Assembly: GCA_013146195.2 (NCBI GenBank)
Contig: CM028383.1
Location: 20,483,642-20,547,641 of the forward strand
DNA length: 64,000 nt
Origin: Codonopsis lanceolata
Lineage: Eukaryota > Streptophyta > Magnoliopsida > Asterales > Campanulaceae
Direction of reading: 5' to 3'
Made by a program: the position numbers and the translations under genes. Shown one piece after another: positions 21,717 to 34,321 of the stretch; position 1 is the stretch's first letter; every line of letters starts with the position of its first letter. The notes under the pieces are model-generated. The model saw only the letters and a program-made list of their open reading frames with translations. It had not been told where the DNA came from and did no database searches.

Positions 21717-24262
21717 TTCACTAAATGAAACTTATGCTCATCTGATTGCCCTTCCCACAAAAAGTCCCTTTCCAACTTTTCTAATCTTTGCCTAATCGTG
21801 GCAGGAATCACATAAAGAGATAAGAAATAGGTTGGTAAGTTAGCAAGAGTGTTCTTGATTAGAACTAATCTCCCCCCCTTGGAAAGAAGTTGACGCTTCC
21901 ACCCTGCCAATCTCTTCTCGAACCGCACGACCACTGGATTCCATAACTCCCTGCTCTTAGGCTGTGCACCTATGGGAAGCCCAAGATAGGAGGCAGGAAG
22001 TACTGCATACTTACAACCAAAGAAATCCGCTAGATCCCCAACATTCTCCACCCCCCCTACAGGAATAATTTCACTCTTCGAAATGTTGATGCGAAGGCCG
22101 GAGACTGCTTGAAAAAATAATAGAACCAATCGAAGATTCCCCAACTGAGCCTTATCTGCACCACAAAAAACTAAGGTATCATCTGCAAAGAGAAGATGGG
22201 AAATCGACATCTCCCTCCCCCCTCTCCTTCCCACCTTAAAGCCACTGATAAGATCTGCCTGTACTGCCCTCTCTAACATCCTACTAAGTGCCTCCATTAC
22301 CACGATGAACAAAAATGGGGATAAAGGATCTCCTTGGCGCAAGCCTCTCGAGCTAGAGAAAAATCCCGATGGTTCTCCATTCACCAAGACAGAGAGAACC
22401 GTAGAAATACAGAAACGAATCCATTGAATCCACTTGACACCAAAACCCATTCTTTCCAACATATATAACAAAAAATCCCAGCACACATTATCATAAGCTT
22501 TCTCTATATCCAACTTACACAACAACCCTGGGACCCCGCTTTTCAACCTATCATCCACAGCTTCATTAGCAATGAAGGCCGCATCCAAAATCTGTCTATC
22601 CTTCACAAAGGCGTGTTGCGACACCGAAATGATACTCCCCATAACCCTCTTCATTCTTTGGGCTAGCACTTTGGATAACAACTTGTAAATGCTACCAACC
22701 AAACTTATCGGCCGAAAGTCTTTCAGATCAGTAGCTCCACTCTTTTTCGGAATCAAGGCTATAAACGCAGCATTAAGACTTTTCTCAAATCTCAAACTCG
22801 AGTGAAAGAACTGAAACACCTCCATGATGTCCCCTTTAATCACCTCCCAACAATGCTGAAAAAAAGCCATAGAAAACCCATCGGGGCCTGGGGCTTTATC
22901 TCCCTCCATCTTACGAAGCACTCCTGCCACTTCCTCGATCGAAAAGGGACGCTCCAAGGCTGCCGAATCCTCAACACTGATACTGTCAAAACCCACACCA
23001 TCCAAATTTGGTCTCCAACCCCCACTTTCTTCAAACTGACTCCTGAAAAAATTTGTGATGCCCACCCTGATATCAGCCTCCTCCTCTAACTGCACACCTT
23101 CAATCTGGACAGATCTGATTTTTTTCGCTGCCCCACGTATGTTTGCCATCCTGTGAAAGAATTTGGTGTTATTATCTCCTTCCTTTAACCACTGAACTCG
23201 CGACTTTTGGCGCCAACAAATCTCTTCACGAATAAGAAGACTCTTCAATTCCTGAATTAACTGCACCCTAAGGGATTCTTCTTCCTCGTTCAGAGTACCA
23301 ACCCCTGCTTTCTCATCCAGTCTGCAAATCTCATCTGAAATTGATTTGATTTTGGTCTCCACCTTACCAAAGATCTCTCTATTCCAAACTTTTAAATCCT
23401 CCTTGAGCAACTTTAGTTTTCTAGCTAATCTGAAACTTGGATCGCCTGTCACCGAATAAGAATCCCATCTATCCTTAACCCAGTCTAAAAACCCAGGCTC
23501 CTTTAACCACATATTCTCAAATCGAAAAGGAGTTCTCCCTTTAGATCCACCTTCACACTCAAGAAGCAACGGCACATGATCAGAAGATAATCTCGGAAGG
23601 CAGGACTGCACAGAATTACCAAAGCAACACTCCCAATCTCCAGAAATTAAGAATCTATCAATCCTCGAAAATTGATGACGCTCCCCATTTCTAAACCACG
23701 TAAAATCCCCCCCTACCAAAGCAAGATCCACTAACTCCATCTCATTGACAAAATCATTGAACTTCATCATTTCACTAGAATAGATGCGAGCACTAGAACG
23801 TTCATGAGGAAATCTAACCACATTAAAATCACCCCCCACACACCAAGGCACATTCCATCTAGCTTTAGAATTCCTGAGTTCAGCCCAAAGTCTCTCCCTA
23901 ATAGCATTATTACAAGGCCCATAAACCCCTGTAAAAAGCCACTCTTTATTATCCTCCAGATTTTTCAGAAGACAAGAGACTGAGAATTCTCCCAACACTG
24001 AATCAGCTTTCGACAGAACTCTTCTGTCCCACATAACTAGAACCCCCCCAGCTGCTCCAACAGAGTCTAAATGCACCCAGTCCACATCTCTAGCACACCA
24101 AATACTGTCAATAATCCTCACATCAACCTTCTCCAATTTCGTTTCTTGCAAACAAACAATGGTCGAGTCCATCTCCTTATTAAACCTTTTATAAGCATTC
24201 TTTTATTGACATCATTAAGGCCCCACACGTTCCAAGACACAATTTTAATATGCATATTAAAC
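21662..24262 (-). pseudogene. LINE ORF2: APE endonuclease and reverse transcriptase
   Basis: An 836-codon open stretch runs from 24172 to 21662, preceded by SWNVWGLNDVNKR (near 24250-24215) in a frame shifted by 1 bp near 24178. Endonuclease motifs are LQETKL, GGDFNVVRF and SDHVPLL. RT motifs are LIPKKSGA, DFRPISLVG, RGLRQGDPLSPFLF and the catalytic FADD in HLLFADDTLV. Another frameshift near 21690 links it to the next open stretch. The enzyme would nick DNA and copy its RNA in place. The copy is nearly intact and looks fairly young next to the other retroelements here. Confidence 0.9.
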
Positions 24263-24469
24263 TATTTTTTCCTCCTTCTATCTCCCCTCCCTGGCAAGCA
24301 AACAAATCGGCATTAAGATTCTGCATAATTGTTTGAGTTCCCTTTCCTTTCTCCCTAGTTTTGTTCAGCCTCTTTACGCTACCACCCCCTGAAGTTCTCC
24401 ACTTTTTTTCAATGTCTAGAAGAAGTGCCAGAATCTGATCTTCATACCCAGAACCTGCCACCCCAATGC

Positions 24470-24569
24470 NNNNNNNNNNNNNNNNNNNNNNNNNNNNNNN
24501 NNNNNNNNNNNNNNNNNNNNNNNNNNNNNNNNNNNNNNNNNNNNNNNNNNNNNNNNNNNNNNNNNNNNN
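24470..24569. other. Assembly gap of 100 N
   Basis: Exactly 100 unknown bases, the usual placeholder for a gap of unknown size. A LINE stops on the left and copia gag sequence begins on the right, so the LINE 5' end, the copia 5' LTR and the start of gag are probably missing here. Confidence 0.98.
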
Positions 24570-25380
24570 AAACAAATGCAAGAAATGTATTCTAAATTTG
24601 AAACACTTAAAAGAATCCATGTTTCCTTATCTAGTGATTTTGAAAGAATCTCCTCAAGAAAACTCGTGAGCTTAAAGATCAATGAGTTACAAAGTTCAAA
24701 AAAGAGTTGCCGAACCGAAAAGTCTCAATGAAAATATGAGATTCAAGCAAAAAATCTCGATGCCCAAATTGTCGACTTGTAGAAAGAAATCTTCGACCGA
24801 CCAATGTTGTTGATACTTACTCAAAGTCAAAAGTCAGCTGTCAGAAACTATCATCGACAACAATAAGAAAGATCATGAAGACCAACATGGTCTGGATACT
24901 CAAAAGATGATGAAGGCCGTGAGATCGCATACCAAAAGGTGAACCTAAGATTCTCGAAAAAGGACAAGGGATTAGTCTATAATGTTGTACCATTCACTTA
25001 TCCCTCGAAATAAGAGTCAAGACAAGAGGTACATCAACAAAAGGATAGGTGAACAATGAAAGTTGTCACCTTCCGTCACAAACCTCAAAATCGCCACTAA
25101 TTGTCTATCCGACAAATGTCGCCTAGCCGACAAAAGAGGAGGATTCAAGAAAGGCAACCGACAAGTTCAAGCCAATAAATTTTGTCACGCTGCTAAGACC
25201 TCTAAGCTGAATCAAAAAGAATCAAAAAATTCACCTCAAATGACTGATAAACCTGGTTATCACAAGTGTAATATTTGTTCTACTTTTGGTCATCAGACAC
25301 ATGAATGCTTATATAGATTTAAACCTATTGACATAATCAAAAAGCCTAATTACAGCAAGTCCGATACCGAAGAAAACTAA
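24570..25380 (+). pseudogene. Copia gag C-terminal part with zinc knuckle
   Basis: Broken coiled-coil-like sequence from the gap edge, then an open stretch (25063-25380) with the zinc knuckle CNICSTFGHQTHEC (C-X2-C-X4-H-X4-C) and a Lys-rich tail. The start is lost in the gap. It would package element RNA. Confidence 0.8.
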
Positions 25381-25439
25381 CCCTTTGGACCCAAAAGTAT
25401 AAAGGGTACCATGATTTAAATATTCATATTTCGTATGCT

Positions 25440-26980
25440 TAATGGTCGATGATCATTCAACCGACATATGGATATTAGATGCTGATGCTCCACACATGAT
25501 CGATCACCGAACTCCTTACTAACATTATTGCAAAGAAAAGGACCTTCTCAGTAATCTTTGGGACAATTCAAAAGGAAAACTATCGGCTATGGATCCATTA
25601 TCGAGGATCTATAATAATTGAAAATGTCTCTTTGGTACAAGGTCCGAAACACAATCTTCTAAGTATCTCACAATTTCGTGATAAAGGTATGAGCCGCTCC
25701 ATTCTCCTCCACACATTGTTTCATCAAAATAGCCTCACCAATGAAATTTTGCTTATCGGGTACTAGAAAAAGAAATGTTTTTGCTATAGATTTACTTTCC
25801 TTAAATAGCAAGACTCAAATTTGTCTGGTAGCAAATAATATTTCCAAAAATTCATGGCTTTGGCACAAAAGACTTTCACATTTAAACTTTAAGTATCTTT
25901 CAAAACTTTCAAAAGGAGATTTGGTAAAAGGTTTGCCTTCCATAAATTGTCCAACTGACAAAAAATGTGATGCCTCAGTATTTTGGGAAAAATAACAAAA
26001 CCTCTTTTTAAACCAAAACCATGTCTTTCTACCAAAAGAACTCTTGAGCTCCTACACATGGATTTATTTGGCCCCAGAATCACCGCAAGCTTAGAGGAAA
26101 CAGTATACATTAGTTGTCAGGATGACTACTCCGATATACTTGGGTTGAGATGATGCAATCCAAAGATGAAACTTACAAGATTCTCACTTCCCTATTCGTA
26201 ATTCTTCAAACTCAAAAGGAATGTGAGATTATAAGTGTTAGATCCGACAATGGTACGTAATTCAAAAATCTTGGGATGGACACATACCGTGATGATCATG
26301 GAATTGATCATAACTTTTCAAGTTAGAACACCTCAAAGAAATGGTATAGCCGAAAGGAAGAACAGACTCGATTGAAGCAGTAAAACAATGATAGTCGAAG
26401 CAAATTTGCCAAAATATTTTTGGGCGTAAGCCGTCAACACAAAGATGTTTTACTCGTAATAGATCTCTCATAAACAAATTTCATGGTAAGACTCCTTATG
26501 AAATATGGAGAGGTAGAACACCTAACATTGCTTTCTTTAAAATCTTTGGGTGCAATTGCTTCATTCATTACAATGGTGGAGATTACAGAGGTAAATTTGA
26601 TGAAAAAGCTGATGAAGGTATTTTTGTTGGTTATGCCAAGCATAGTAAAGCTTATAGAGTTTATAATAGAAAACTCAAGTAATTGTTGAATCTATGCATG
26701 TTAATTTTGATGAATCAAGTTTAATTGAGTCTTGTGAAACTCCCGATGTTACTAACAATTTTGAAATATTTGAGACAGAAACAAGATGTCAATTCAAAAT
26801 AATCCTCCATCTTCAACTCCTACTACGTAAACTCTAAACCTTCGAATGAACCTAAATCAGATCGACATCCTTCACCACCGACAATCCTCATCCTATTACA
26901 ATAGATCGGCCACCGACACACTTAGTCCCGAAGCCATTCACCAACCGACACTCACCCATCTCTACCTTTACAACCGAGCC
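25440..26980 (+). pseudogene. Copia protease and integrase remnants
   Basis: Protease remnant with WILDADAPHM near 25470, where WILDSGAS is usual. GAG-pre-integrase sequence follows at 25741-25995 (SWLWHKRLSHLNFKYLSKLS), then broken integrase with LLHMDLFGP near 26050, RTPQRNGIAERKNR near 26330 and PYEIWRGRTPN near 26500. Stops and shifts occur throughout, so no product is possible. Confidence 0.8.
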
Positions 26981-26999
26981 TCCTACCGATCTTCCTAAG

Positions 27000-28000
27000 G
27001 AAATTAGGGAAGCTAGACACCACCCGCTTCAAATATCATAGAGACCCTTTGCCGGGTCTAAGAACCGTAAGTAGCTCCTAAATGAAACTCTTGATTCTCA
27101 TGCCTTTGTCTCTTCCATTGAACCCAAAAAGATTGATGAAGCCTTGAAGATCCCCAAGGATTGAGGCTATGCAAGAAGAGTCGAATCGCTTGAAAGATGT
27201 AAAGTTTGGGAACTTGTGCCTAGACCCACGTATCAACAAGTCATTGAACAAAATGGGTGTTCAAACAAGTTGGATGAAGAAGGAAATGTTACAAGGAAAT
27301 AAAGCAAGGTTGGTAGCCCAAGGATATAGACAGAGGAGGGCATTGACTATGACCAAACTTTTGCTCCTCAGCAAGACTTGAAGCCATCGATTATTTCTTG
27401 CCTATGCAACCTTCAAGGACTTCAAGGTATACCAAATGGATGTAAAAGTGCATTCTTGAATGGAGACCTTCAAGAACAAGTATTTGTTGAACAACCTCCC
27501 GGTTTCTTTGACCTCAAAAAGAAGGACCATGTATACAAGTTAAGAAAGGCTCTTTATGGTCTTAAGCAAGCACCAAGAGCATGGTACGAAACTCTATCCA
27601 AATTCCTTATGGAAAAAGGATTTCAAAGAGGTAAAATCGACACTACTCTTTTCTCTTTGAAGCACAAAGGTAATATTTTACTAGTTCAAATTTATGTTGA
27701 TGATATTATTTTTGGATCTACTAATGAAATTTTGTGCAAGAGATTTGAGCATCTTATGAAAGGAAAGTTTGAGATGAGTATGATGGGAGAACTAACATAC
27801 TTCTTAGGTTTGCAAATCAAGCAACCGAGGAAGGAATTTTTATTCATCAATCTAAATACACTAGAGAGTCGATCAAGAAGTATAATCTTCAAGAAGCCAA
27901 TTCAAAGAAACACTCCAATGGGAGTTGAATGTCATCTAGTTACCGATGAAAAGGGTAAGCCGCTTAATACAACCGAGTACGAGGTATAGTTGATCTCTTC
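27000..28000 (+). pseudogene. Copia reverse transcriptase
   Basis: The best-kept part is 27378-27989, with KSAFLNGDLQEQVFVEQPPG, YKLRKALYGLKQAPRAWY and the catalytic YVDD in QIYVDDIIFGSTN, then MMGELTYFLGLQIKQ. Upstream sequence (27169-27381) holds NKARLVAQGY, but stops and a shift separate it. Confidence 0.9.
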
Positions 28001-28049
28001 TTTATTTAACAGCCAGCGCACTGATATCATGTTTGTTGTATGTATATGT

Positions 28050-28619
28050 GCTCGCTTTTCAAGCTAATCCTAAGGAATCTCATATGATTGCAAAAAAAGA
28101 ATCATTAGATATTTGATTGATACCGAAAAGTTTGGCATTTGGTATCCCGTAGACTCTTCTTTTAATCTAACAGATATTCGATGCCGACCTTGCAGCCGCA
28201 GAGTTAATAGAAAGCACCAGTGGAACATGTCGGCCTTGGAAATGCATCGGTTTCATGGGCATGTAAGAAGCAAGCTTCGCTTCCACTTCAACAACCGAAG
28301 TCGAATATATTGCCTGAAGTCGTTGTTCGATTCTTTGGATGAAACAAAGAAGCTATCGGACTTATGAAATGCCCATGGGAACCTCGTCTATTTATTGTGA
28401 TAATACTTCGCTATATCGCCTCTAAAAACCCCGTCATGCATTCTAAAACCAAGCACATAGACATCGATATCATTTTTGAAAGATCATGTTGAAAAAGGAA
28501 ATGTTCAGTTAGAATATGTTCCTACTGAATTTCAATTAGCTGACATTTTTACAAAAGCCCTGAAAGCTGACAGATTTGAATTTTTAAGAGGAGAATTAGG
28601 AATGCTTATAATGTCATAG
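28050..28619 (+). pseudogene. Copia RNase H and end of pol
   Basis: Degenerate RNase H with matches in several frames: GIWYP, a region like the usual RKS-T-SGTC, STTEVEYIA near 28290, YCDNTS near 28400, and EFQLADIFTKAL near 28540. The end of pol is near 28619. Many frameshifts. Confidence 0.75.
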
Positions 28620-28671
28620 AAAGATGCATTTGGCTTGACTAACTTATGGTATACTTCAGTTTTTGTGCATC

Positions 28672-28915
28672 AAAGCTGACAATTTATATCAGCAAGCAAA
28701 TGGTCAGCCAGTAGCTCAAGGAAATATTTGTCAGCCAGTAGCTGACACATGAAGCTCTTGTACAACAAAGCTTCTCAGCCGACAACCTTTAAGCTGACAA
28801 AACTTCTCTTCATTCCTTGATTGATTTGTTATAAAAATGTCAGCCAGTAGCTGACAAACATTCACAGCTGACACTTATTAGCTGACAAATTGTCCAGCTG
28901 ACATATTTCTCAGCT
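28672..28915 (+). repeat. AGCTGACA-rich repeat block after copia pol
   Basis: About a dozen copies of AGCTGACA or its variants, several inside the longer unit GTCAGCCAGTAGCTGACA, within about 245 bp. Spacing is irregular. The same words recur in the element's LTR at about 33880-34130. Purpose unknown. Confidence 0.75.
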
Positions 28916-29573
28916 AATCACATAGTGATTAACAAATACCGTCTGTAGTTCTAAGCCTTAAGTCAAAGCTGATCGTATCTCGCCTAAGACTTAATCTCTA
29001 ATTTATTTAAAATTCCTCATTTATTTCCCGCCATTTATTTTCCTTGGAACTCGCGAAACTTTCTTGAAAAGCCAAAATGACCTTTCCACTATCCCACCAA
29101 CTCTGGCGGTTGAAATGACGTGTTTTCACAAAAACGGCTCATCATTGTGATAATGACTATCTGTCATAAATTGCTATTTTTATCACAAAAACCAAAATTC
29201 TGTGTACTTTATCACTACACTCCATATCTTCGCTTTTAAAACCCACTATAAGAGTCCGTACGTATCTTATCCCCTTTAAAAACCCACTCACTGTCTCACT
29301 TTTCTCTTACCTTCTCTCTCTCTAAAATCCTTCTTCTTCGTCAAAACCCTAAAAGTCTAAGTATATTGGCTGGAAACTCCATTGATACCCATAAAGCATT
29401 CTGAATAGAGTGTGGTATCGCCGGAGCATACAACGCCGCAGCATTTGGTCAAATCAAAAGCTTTCAAACACTATTTTAACTCTAAAATCTTTCTGCATCT
29501 CTATTTCTCTCAAATCCTTCTTCTTTCTTTTGCTTTCAAAAGTTCTTAACTTGACTGTTAATTGTTTCAGGAG

Positions 29574-32500
29574 ATGGCTTTAAATACAGCTATTGGATGC
29601 CTTCTTGATGTCGTTTCTCTGAATGAAGAACCTCTAGGGCTAGAGTTGATTCATCTTGTCACCGCAAATGGGTTAATGCCTCTACTATCATTCAGCATCC
29701 GAACCTACAGCTGCCAACTGACTGAGGAATTTTTTATGGGAATGGATGAAAACCCAGCCGATCCCTTTTCTCTCATAGGTAATATCAGAGGTGTTCCAGT
29801 TGTGTTCGACTCGGAGACCATCACTGCTGCTTTCCCCGGCCTCTATGACGACGGCTCTACAACCTACACCATTCCTGATGAAACCCAAAGAAGCGCCGGA
29901 TTACCATGAGGGTGAAGTTCCAGCTGGAGCTTGCATATGACAGGCACAAGCATCGCTTGCTCCACTCCACTATGCCCTAGCCACAGTGATAGATAAATGC
30001 CTGATAATCAAGTCTGGGGGTCATGACAAGATTACTGAGGCCCAAATGTTCCTTATGGAAGGAATTGTGGAGAATTGTGAAATGAATTGGGGAGCCATTC
30101 TGGTAGAATGTGTGAAGGTGAATATTGCCAAGTACAAAGACAACATGGAAACTGGAAATCCAAGACTGACTCATCACTTGATTATAAATCAGTTCCTTCG
30201 ATCCATACCAGCTCTTCAGCACATATTCATCAATGTTGGTGATCTTGAACCAGTCAAGATCAAGAAGTATGTTGCTGCTGATGTCAGGAGAGCTAGTATT
30301 TCTAGCAGATTTGGTCAGGAGGCTCAACCAGCTCAGTCTAGCAGGAGACCAAGAAGGACAAGGACCCAAGCCCTTATCCGTCAGATCATCCACCACTACC
30401 GATGATGGTCAAGAAGTCAAGTTGCACAAGTGCTCACCAAGTGTTCACCAACGAGTTCACCAAGGGTCAAGTGGTCACCAAGGATTGGTCACAAGACGTG
30501 GTCACCAAATTGATATGCCGAGGTCAAGTTATCGAAAGAAGGCAACCAAGGAGGAGGAGATCGACACCGGCAAATGATATCGCCGCAAAGAGACAAAGAA
30601 GGAATCCCGAGCCGAATCCGTGTACCTTTGTCCCTTTCTCTCCTCTACCGCAGCCGATCCTCGCTCCCATCTCTCCCCTTCTCGATCCTAATTCCCCAAA
30701 CACTGCTCCCATCAAGTTTTTCCTCCAATTAGGAATCCTACCTTTCATCCTAGGCATTCCTATTACCAAGCAAATCCTGTTCCAATTCCTCCAAACTGGG
30801 TCTTTCCCATAGATCATTTACCATACTTTGTTCAGTTTCTTCTCTCTCTTCCATGAGGAGAAGAAAACTGACAAGCCCCCTCCAACCCACCAAATACATC
30901 GACCACAATTTGAAAAGGAGACCTTATGTTTTGTATCCTGCCACCCCAAATCTTAGTCAAGAAGACTTAGTAGCAAATTATGGAAAGTACTTTGATCCTC
31001 TCTCCTCTCGCCTCGAACGCATTCTATCTTTCAAACGATAGATTTGTCCAAGATGAGCTTGTCTTATCCGCTCGACCATTTATAGTAAAGTCCATAATCT
31101 TCCAGCCTCTCCCCCAAATGATCCTTTCCTAGTTGGCGACTGCACCGCCTCGAAGATGATGAACTTAACCAGATGGAACAACCTTCCGTTGAGCCGCAAG
31201 TTAGCTAGATCCGCAGAGTCGCCAATAAATATGTTCGTGATGCAAGAATGCCGCAAATCTAGCCTACATTGAATTACATGCACGGATGGCCTCCATGCCA
31301 GAGGAGCTTCCATGGACACAAATTTTTCCAGATGCTATGTCAAGTCAACCACCCCTTAATCACCGAATCCATACCCACTGCTCATATCACTCCTTCACTG
31401 CTCCATTCGTCGCCACAACCATACCTCCAGCTTGTTACCTCACCTCACCCTTGCCATTTCCACCTTCAACTCTACAACCTATCTCTTCCATCCTTCACTC
31501 CAACCATCCGATGCCTCATCTTCCATTCCAACCACAACCGTTGCTCTCCCACTTTACCCACATCGCCCCAGCCTTTCAACCTTCGCCTCTTCCAACTCTT
31601 CCATCGCCTTGTCGGCCTCAACCAGCTTCAAACTGTCACCACTCGCCTTCTATCTCACCCGTGTCGCTACTCCCACTCTTGATCAATCTATGTCGCCATG
31701 CCTCAACCTGCTCCACCCGTGTCGCCCACTCCTCTTCTCGCCTCCGAAATTTCAGCCATTCCTCTATCGCCCCCTCATGTCGGCCACTACTTCCATTCCA
31801 CCCTTAACTGATACCATCCCTGCCTCTCTTCCCACTGTGTCAGTTGCACCTGTGGTTTCAGCTGCTATCCTTATCTCTTCAGCTGACACTGCAGCTGCTT
31901 CTATTCCTCTTCCCACAACTGACATACCCTCTCACCCAAACCAAGCCTCACCACTGCTCATTCTGCCTGATCTCTCTCTTCACACATCCCACACCCTTTA
32001 GTTGTCTATCTTCAAGCCTCATCGCTCCCGAACCTTACCTAGAAGAAGATTTTGGTTCCCTCCCCGAAAAATCTATGGACCAAACCTTCATGGACTCATC
32101 TTCCGACTCCTCCAAATCCACTTCGAGGACTAGTCTCTTCTCACTCCCTCTCGCTAGCCAAGAGGAAAGCTAGACAACAACGCAAAATTATTTCAAAAGC
32201 TTTGCTTCATCCTACTGGCACAAAGATTGTCTTTCCTGAAGACATGCCTACCCCTTCACCTGAGCCTGAAGCCCAAATCCCAGCCTACCCCATGGATGTT
32301 TTCTTCCCCCCTGACCTTGAGGATGCTGATATTCACACCCATCAGCTATTCTCCAATGCTCCAGAACCCTCTCAACCACCTGCTTAAGCTTCTGCCGCCT
32401 CGAGTTCTATGTCTCTGTCAGCTAAGCTCGATCTTTTATATACTCATCATCTGCATATGAAGTCAGCCTTTACCCGTCAGACACATCAGCTTGCTACACT

Positions 32501-32756
32501 TCAGCAGCAAGTTGCCTCTCTGCTTCCGAACCTCACCCAGATCATCACCACCGAGGTGCAAGCTGCCATTGCTGCTGGTGCTCCTCGTGAAGCTCATATG
32601 GATGACTGGAGGACTCTCTTACTCTACCAACAAGAGTGGTCCAATCGTGCTTTCAATGCTGAAGCTGCTATGCTTCAAACCATTCAGGAGGAGAAGAAGC
32701 AGAAAGCTCGAGCTGATGCTTACATGGTCGAAAACCGATTCTCGTGGATCGACTAA
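29574..32756 (+). pseudogene. Extra gene-like region downstream of copia pol (env-like position), broken
   Basis: A CT-rich leader (29290-29560) with a TATAAGAG near 29247 and a splice-acceptor-like TTGTTTCAG leads to the ATG at 29574. Pieces: 29574-29909, with LELIHLVTANGLMPLLSFSI and IRGVPVVFDSETITAAFPGL; 29986-30405 in another frame, with QMFLMEGIVENCEMNWGAILVE. This style resembles 'putative plant transposon protein' domains of plant retroelements. A long Pro/Ser/Thr-rich stretch follows (30580-32390, frame not constant), then a coiled-coil-like end (32409-32756). No transmembrane segment is obvious. It is broken by several frameshifts. Function not known. Confidence 0.5.
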
Positions 32757-33181
32757 AGGCGATGCCCGATCGCCCTGACACCGACATTGCATTTAAAATG
32801 AAGGCGGCAAAAGAACCGTAACCCGAAGCACAGGCAGAAGTGGCTCAAGCAGAACCCCATCCAAGAATCGAAGGAGAAATTCAAGAAGAACAGGAACAAG
32901 TACGGAAGTGAAGCTAAAATGAAGTCAAGTTGGTCCATCAGTTGAAGCAGTCCAAAACAACTGAAGGATCCACATCAGCCCTTCGGATATTTCATCTCTC
33001 TCTCTTATCTCTGAACAAACTTTTTAAATTCTCGTTTTACTTGTACCTTACTTTGGGCATTGTTCTTAAAGTTATCAGCTACTTCTCATTATATTGTTTG
33101 CTTGTGGTACTAACATAAATTTTGCAGGATTTTTAAAACTTTTTTTGGCTTTCTGCTTTCAAGTGAATGGTTTTAAGCAAA

Positions 33182-33192
33182 TAGGAGGAGAT
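33182..33192 (+). other. Polypurine tract of the copia element
   Basis: Purine-rich TAGGAGGAGAT directly precedes the LTR start TGTTGAATC at 33193, as expected for the plus-strand priming site. Confidence 0.7.
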
Positions 33193-34245
33193 TGTTGAAT
33201 CTTGAAATTAAAAAGATTTGCTTAAAAAACATTCCACTTGATTGTCAGCCAAGAAATTGTTATCATATTTGGTCACATCATTTTGTCGACCAATTATAAT
33301 AGATCTCTACGTACTCAATACATGAGTTTATCTTTCCTTATTTGTTTAATCATACACTTGTACTAACTCTTTCCCACTTTGTGTTTTTGGTAGATGTCCT
33401 GCCATATAATATCTCACAAGATCCTTTGAGATCTTGCCTCTGCCATAACACATTTTCAAATTCAAATGTGTTCCTAACGGGTTGCTTGCAAAGACTATCT
33501 ATAAATACCAATTGGAAGCATTGGTGAAGACACGAATCTTAACAGTTTTTGAAGTCAAGAAACTTTCTACTCACAATCTCTCAGACGTCGTCCTCACGAA
33601 AAACTTTAACTAGATACTTCTCATTGAAAACTTCTCTCTAGTTATTGTTTAGGCAAAACACTGAGTATTTCATTTCAAATTATTTAGAACTCAGTCAGTT
33701 TGTCTCACGAGTTTGATTGTTCCTCAATCATTCTCTCAAACACCGGTCTTTTGTTGTACACTGATCCATTAGAGATCAATTAGATTTTTAATAAAATTAG
33801 TGCACTTCAAAAATCCAAGTCTGACCAACTTGGTAATGGACGTAGCAGTTTATCTGTGAACCACTTCAATTGTATTGTCAGCCATTTCTTATATTCTTGC
33901 TAACTGACTTAACACTTAAGAAGTTATCAAACTGATTAAGTGTCAGCCAGTTAACAACAATTGTTTGTTTACTTGTTCAGTTAACTTGTGTTCGAGTTTC
34001 TTCTCTATATTCAGTGATCAAACATTAAAACAGATTTCTTTTGAAAACTGTTGTGTCAGTCAGCTGACCAACTTTCTTCAGCTTAAGGAATTTCAAAAGT
34101 GTCAGCCAACTGACCAATTCTCCAGTTGACTGACAAGATCAAGTTTTTCCGCTGCCAATATTTTAAGATTTTCAAATTAATCCTCAAGGTTTTTAAAGGC
34201 TATTCACCCCCCCTCTAGCCTTAACTGTTGCCATCTGGACTTACA
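33193..34245 (+). repeat. 3' LTR of the copia element
   Basis: 1053 bp from TGTTGAATC to CTTACA. The end contains TATTCACCCCCCCTCTAGCC, a wording typical of copia LTR ends. CTATAAATACC near 33498-33508 is a TATA candidate. Repeated GTCAGCCA/GCTGACCA words occur at 33880-34130. Followed by CTCTC, the possible target duplication, whose partner is lost. Confidence 0.8.
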
Positions 34246-34321
34246 CTCTCTAATTAATGTTGAATACATCTTATCATTTGGTAATAATAATAGAAGTTTT
34301 TTTATCTTAAAAAAATCTAAA

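Larger units (their letters stand above)
20526..24469 (-). mobile_element. LINE (L1-type non-LTR retrotransposon), 5' end lost in the assembly gap
   Basis: On the minus strand: the end of an ORF1-like region (24469 to about 24262), ORF2 with endonuclease and reverse transcriptase, a zinc-binding region, then a 3' end of TATTACTTATC followed by an A-run of about 13 (20526-20538). The 5' part runs into the 100-N gap at 24470. No target duplication could be paired because the other end is missing. Confidence 0.88.
24570..34245 (+). mobile_element. Ty1/copia LTR retrotransposon, decayed, with an extra region after pol
   Basis: Order on the plus strand: gag with zinc knuckle (to 25380), protease/integrase remnants, RT (27000-28000), RNase H (to about 28619), a spacer rich in AGCTGACA, an extra gene-like region (29574-32756) and a 3' LTR (33193-34245). 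Protease-integrase-RT-RNase H order defines copia. The extra region after pol is the position of the envelope-like gene of sireviruses. Coding parts are full of stops and deletions. The 5' LTR is not in the window. Confidence 0.85.

Noticed and set aside
20576..21795. Plus-strand ORFs opposite the LINE C-terminus
   Set aside because: Antisense shadows of LINE ORF2, without motifs.
24416..24682. ORFs read through the N gap
   Set aside because: They contain only unknown residues in the middle and join two different transposons.
31269..32460. Overlapping Pro/Ser/Thr-rich plus-strand ORFs after copia pol
   Set aside because: Several frames are open at once because the DNA is C/T-rich. I treat them as one low-complexity part of the extra region, not as separate genes.
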